DNA from: Caldithrix sp.
GTDB taxonomy: Bacteria > KSB1 > UBA2214 > DYKH01
DNA: 14,786 bases
Assembly (NCBI GenBank): GCA_020722685.1
Contig: DYKH01000092.1
Location: 6,979-21,764, forward strand
Direction: 5' to 3'
In this document: piece by piece, positions 13,805 to 14,786 of the stretch
How the letters are laid out: the number at the start of each line of letters is the position of its first letter
How positions within the stretch are numbered: the stretch's first letter is position 1
Position numbers and translations under genes: made by a program
Notes under the pieces: generated by a model
Told to the model about the DNA's origin: nothing
The model's input: only the letters and a program-made list of their open reading frames with translations
Database searches by the model: none

Positions 13805-13935
13805 CTATAGTTTGGCAAATTCTTTCTTGACACAATATGTAGGAGAACTCTCCCAGTTCGACCACAATATATATTCCTGATCGGCGTCTGGAGACGCCTC
13901 CTACGGCTTGAATTCAAAATTTTGCCAAACTACTG
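13805..13935. mobile_element. MITE-like element, 131 bp, with 12-bp terminal inverted repeats and 9-bp flanking duplication
   Basis: TAGTTTGGCAAA (13808-13819) and its exact reverse complement TTTGCCAAACTA (13921-13932) face each other. Just outside, TTTCTCTAA occurs directly repeated at 13796-13804 and 13936-13944, as expected for a 9-bp target-site duplication. This leaves a 131-bp insert without coding capacity. Inside it lies copy B of the interspersed palindromic repeat (13837-13906). Nine-base duplications are made by several DDE transposase families, so a full-length IS with the same ends may exist elsewhere in the genome. The element sits about 50 nt upstream of the ABM gene. Confidence 0.6.
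13837..13906 (+). repeat. interspersed palindromic repeat, copy B
   Basis: Homologous to 1667-1731: ATCGGCGT, NGGA loop and ACGCCTCCTACGG are shared, and the left end TGTAGGAG is shared. The inner hairpin is GGCGTC (13883-13888), loop TGGA, GACGCC (13893-13898). The outer inverted ends are GTAGGAG (13839-13845) and CTCCTAC (13898-13904). Confidence 0.65.
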
Positions 13936-13944
13936 TTTCTCTAA

Positions 13945-14114
13945 TTTGCTTTTCGCAGCTCATTGCAGATGGCCATAAACAGAAAGCAATGAGAAGCGTC
14001 TATTTTCAAAGAAAAGCCATCCCTTCCACCCAAGTGAATGAATGGCCGAATGCTATGTTACTTGGGAAGCGCGAGCGATAGGCAAAGGTAGGTGGAGGAT
14101 TCGGGCAGAGTGTA
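13945..14114. other. intergenic region between MarR gene and MITE-like element
   Basis: No supportable gene. Two loose inverted repeats are visible: CTCATTGC (13959-13966) with GCAATGAG (13985-13992), and CCCAAGT (14029-14035) with ACTTGGG (14060-14066). Either could contribute to ending the MarR transcript, which reads leftward, but neither has a T-tract. Confidence 0.35.
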
Positions 14115-14585
14115 CTAATAATGCGAATTCTTTTCATTCCGGCTTTGTACTTCCTGGTATTTTCGCAAAAGCTCCAAAATTCTCTCGAAGGAGTGAACAA
14201 ATTCCCTTTGCTCGGAATCAGTGAAGGTCTTGAGCACTCGAGCAAATCGATCACTTACCGCCTGCTTACGCCTTTCCAAAACGGCGTGACCTTTGGAAGT
14301 CACAGACAACAGCACTTTGCGCTTGTCTGAGCCTTCTTCAAGTTTGGCGAAATAATTCGTCTCAAGCATTCGATTGACCAACTCTGTTCCTGTGGATGCC
14401 GCAAGGTTAAGCTTTTCGCACAGCTCCGAAATCGTGAGATGATCGAAAACATTCAGAATGATCAAAGCTTGATACTGCCGCATGGTCAATTGTTCTTCGG
14501 TAGGCTGGCGATAGTCGAGATCGTGAAAAACGGCCATGATCTTGGGCGCCATCTCGGCGAGCTGCATAGCATATTGCTCTCTCAT
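14115..14585 (-). CDS. MarR family transcriptional regulator
   Basis: The 156-residue protein has the MarR winged-helix layout: an N-terminal dimerisation helix (MQLAEMAPKIMAVFHDL), then LTMRQYQALIILNVFDHLTISELCEKLNLAASTGTELVNRMLETNYFAKLEEGSDKRKVLLSVTSKGHAVLERR split across the helix-turn-helix (about residues 48-75) and wing (about 80-92, with the D-KRK motif of the family). C-terminal helices complete the dimer interface. GGAGAG lies about 5 nt before the ATG. MarR proteins usually repress their own and adjacent genes and release DNA on binding small phenolic ligands or upon oxidation; the ligand is unknown here. An inverted repeat lies upstream. The likely target may be the divergent gene beyond the right edge of the window. 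Confidence 0.9.
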   Translation of the reverse strand: MREQYAMQLAEMAPKIMAVFHDLDYRQPTEEQLTMRQYQALIILNVFDHLTISELCEKLNLAASTGTELVNRMLETNYFAKLEEGSDKRKVLLSVTSKGHAVLERRKQAVSDRFARVLKTFTDSEQREFVHSFERILELLRKYQEVQSRNEKNSHY

Positions 14586-14630
14586 TTTGACTCTCCGCGA
14601 TAAATTACAGCAAATACTCAGACCGTGGAA

Positions 14631-14696
14631 TTAGGTCTGTTAACCGTCAGGCACGGACCTAAACCATAGGCATTTTTCGGCTCTTCCGGAAAATGC
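14631..14696. promoter_or_regulatory. inverted repeats in the MarR upstream region, possible operator
   Basis: TTAGGTC (14631-14637) and GACCTAA (14656-14662) form a 7-bp inverted repeat with 18 nt between, 46 nt upstream of the MarR start. Beyond it, GCATTTTTCGG (14670-14680) and CCGGAAAATGC (14686-14696) form an 11-bp stem with one T-G pair. MarR sites are usually tighter palindromes of about 16-20 bp, so operator status is only suggested. The last 80 nt of the window are AT-rich with no gene start visible. Confidence 0.35.
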
Positions 14697-14786
14697 GTAC
14701 CTGCTATTCACTTTCTCACGGTGTCCGAGTAGCCTTCATGCAAATATCAAACATTAAAACTCAAAATGACATATCAAAATCCAAAA

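Overview
The window reads as chromosome of a free-living bacterium, probably an uncultured member of the FCB/KSB1-Calditrichota-like lineages. This rests only on the gene mix (GH38 mannosidase, Tat-exported sugar-isomerase-like protein, URO-D-type methyltransferase, many small interspersed palindromic repeats) and is an inference. There are no rRNA or tRNA genes, no CRISPR array and no complete transposase.

Layout. Positions 2-7711 are read on the + strand: the 3' part of a GH38 alpha-mannosidase; a repeat-rich gap; a broken DUF4258 toxin-like gene with an intact YgiT-type zinc-finger partner, bracketed by two ~98-nt direct repeats; an AAA_14/DUF4143 ATPase with its own promoter; a Tat-signal protein resembling L-fucose/arabinose isomerases; a six-helix membrane protein of the DUF4386 type; and a single-cysteine peroxiredoxin ending at a strong terminator. 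From 7984 to 14585 everything is on the - strand. In transcription order: a MarR regulator (14585-14115); a 131-bp MITE-like element; a likely operon of ABM monooxygenase, a 35-aa membrane protein, mtaB and miaB (13755-10667); a frameshifted hypothetical gene; hicB with a frameshifted hicA; and a DUF1801 gene coupled to a URO-D family methyltransferase (9554-7984). The two halves converge at 7712-7983, which holds a terminator and a REP-like pair of hairpins.

How the genes relate. MtaB and MiaB are sister radical-SAM methylthiotransferases that modify different A37 tRNA bases; here they overlap by 4 nt. Three further ATGA-type overlaps (DUF1801/URO-D, hicB/hicA, ABM/35-aa protein) suggest translational coupling. 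The other genes are metabolic or stress genes without an evident shared pathway.

Most notable. Two toxin-antitoxin-like pairs each have a disrupted toxin (an amber codon in DUF4258; an exact 10-bp tandem duplication in hicA) and an intact antitoxin. Two families of small interspersed repeats show compensatory base changes in their hairpins. A 131-bp element has 12-bp terminal inverted repeats and a 9-bp flanking direct repeat. I did not find a clearly new multi-gene system; the strongest unusual signals are these degraded TA loci, the repeat families, and the uncharacterised 35-aa membrane protein embedded in the mtaB-miaB operon.
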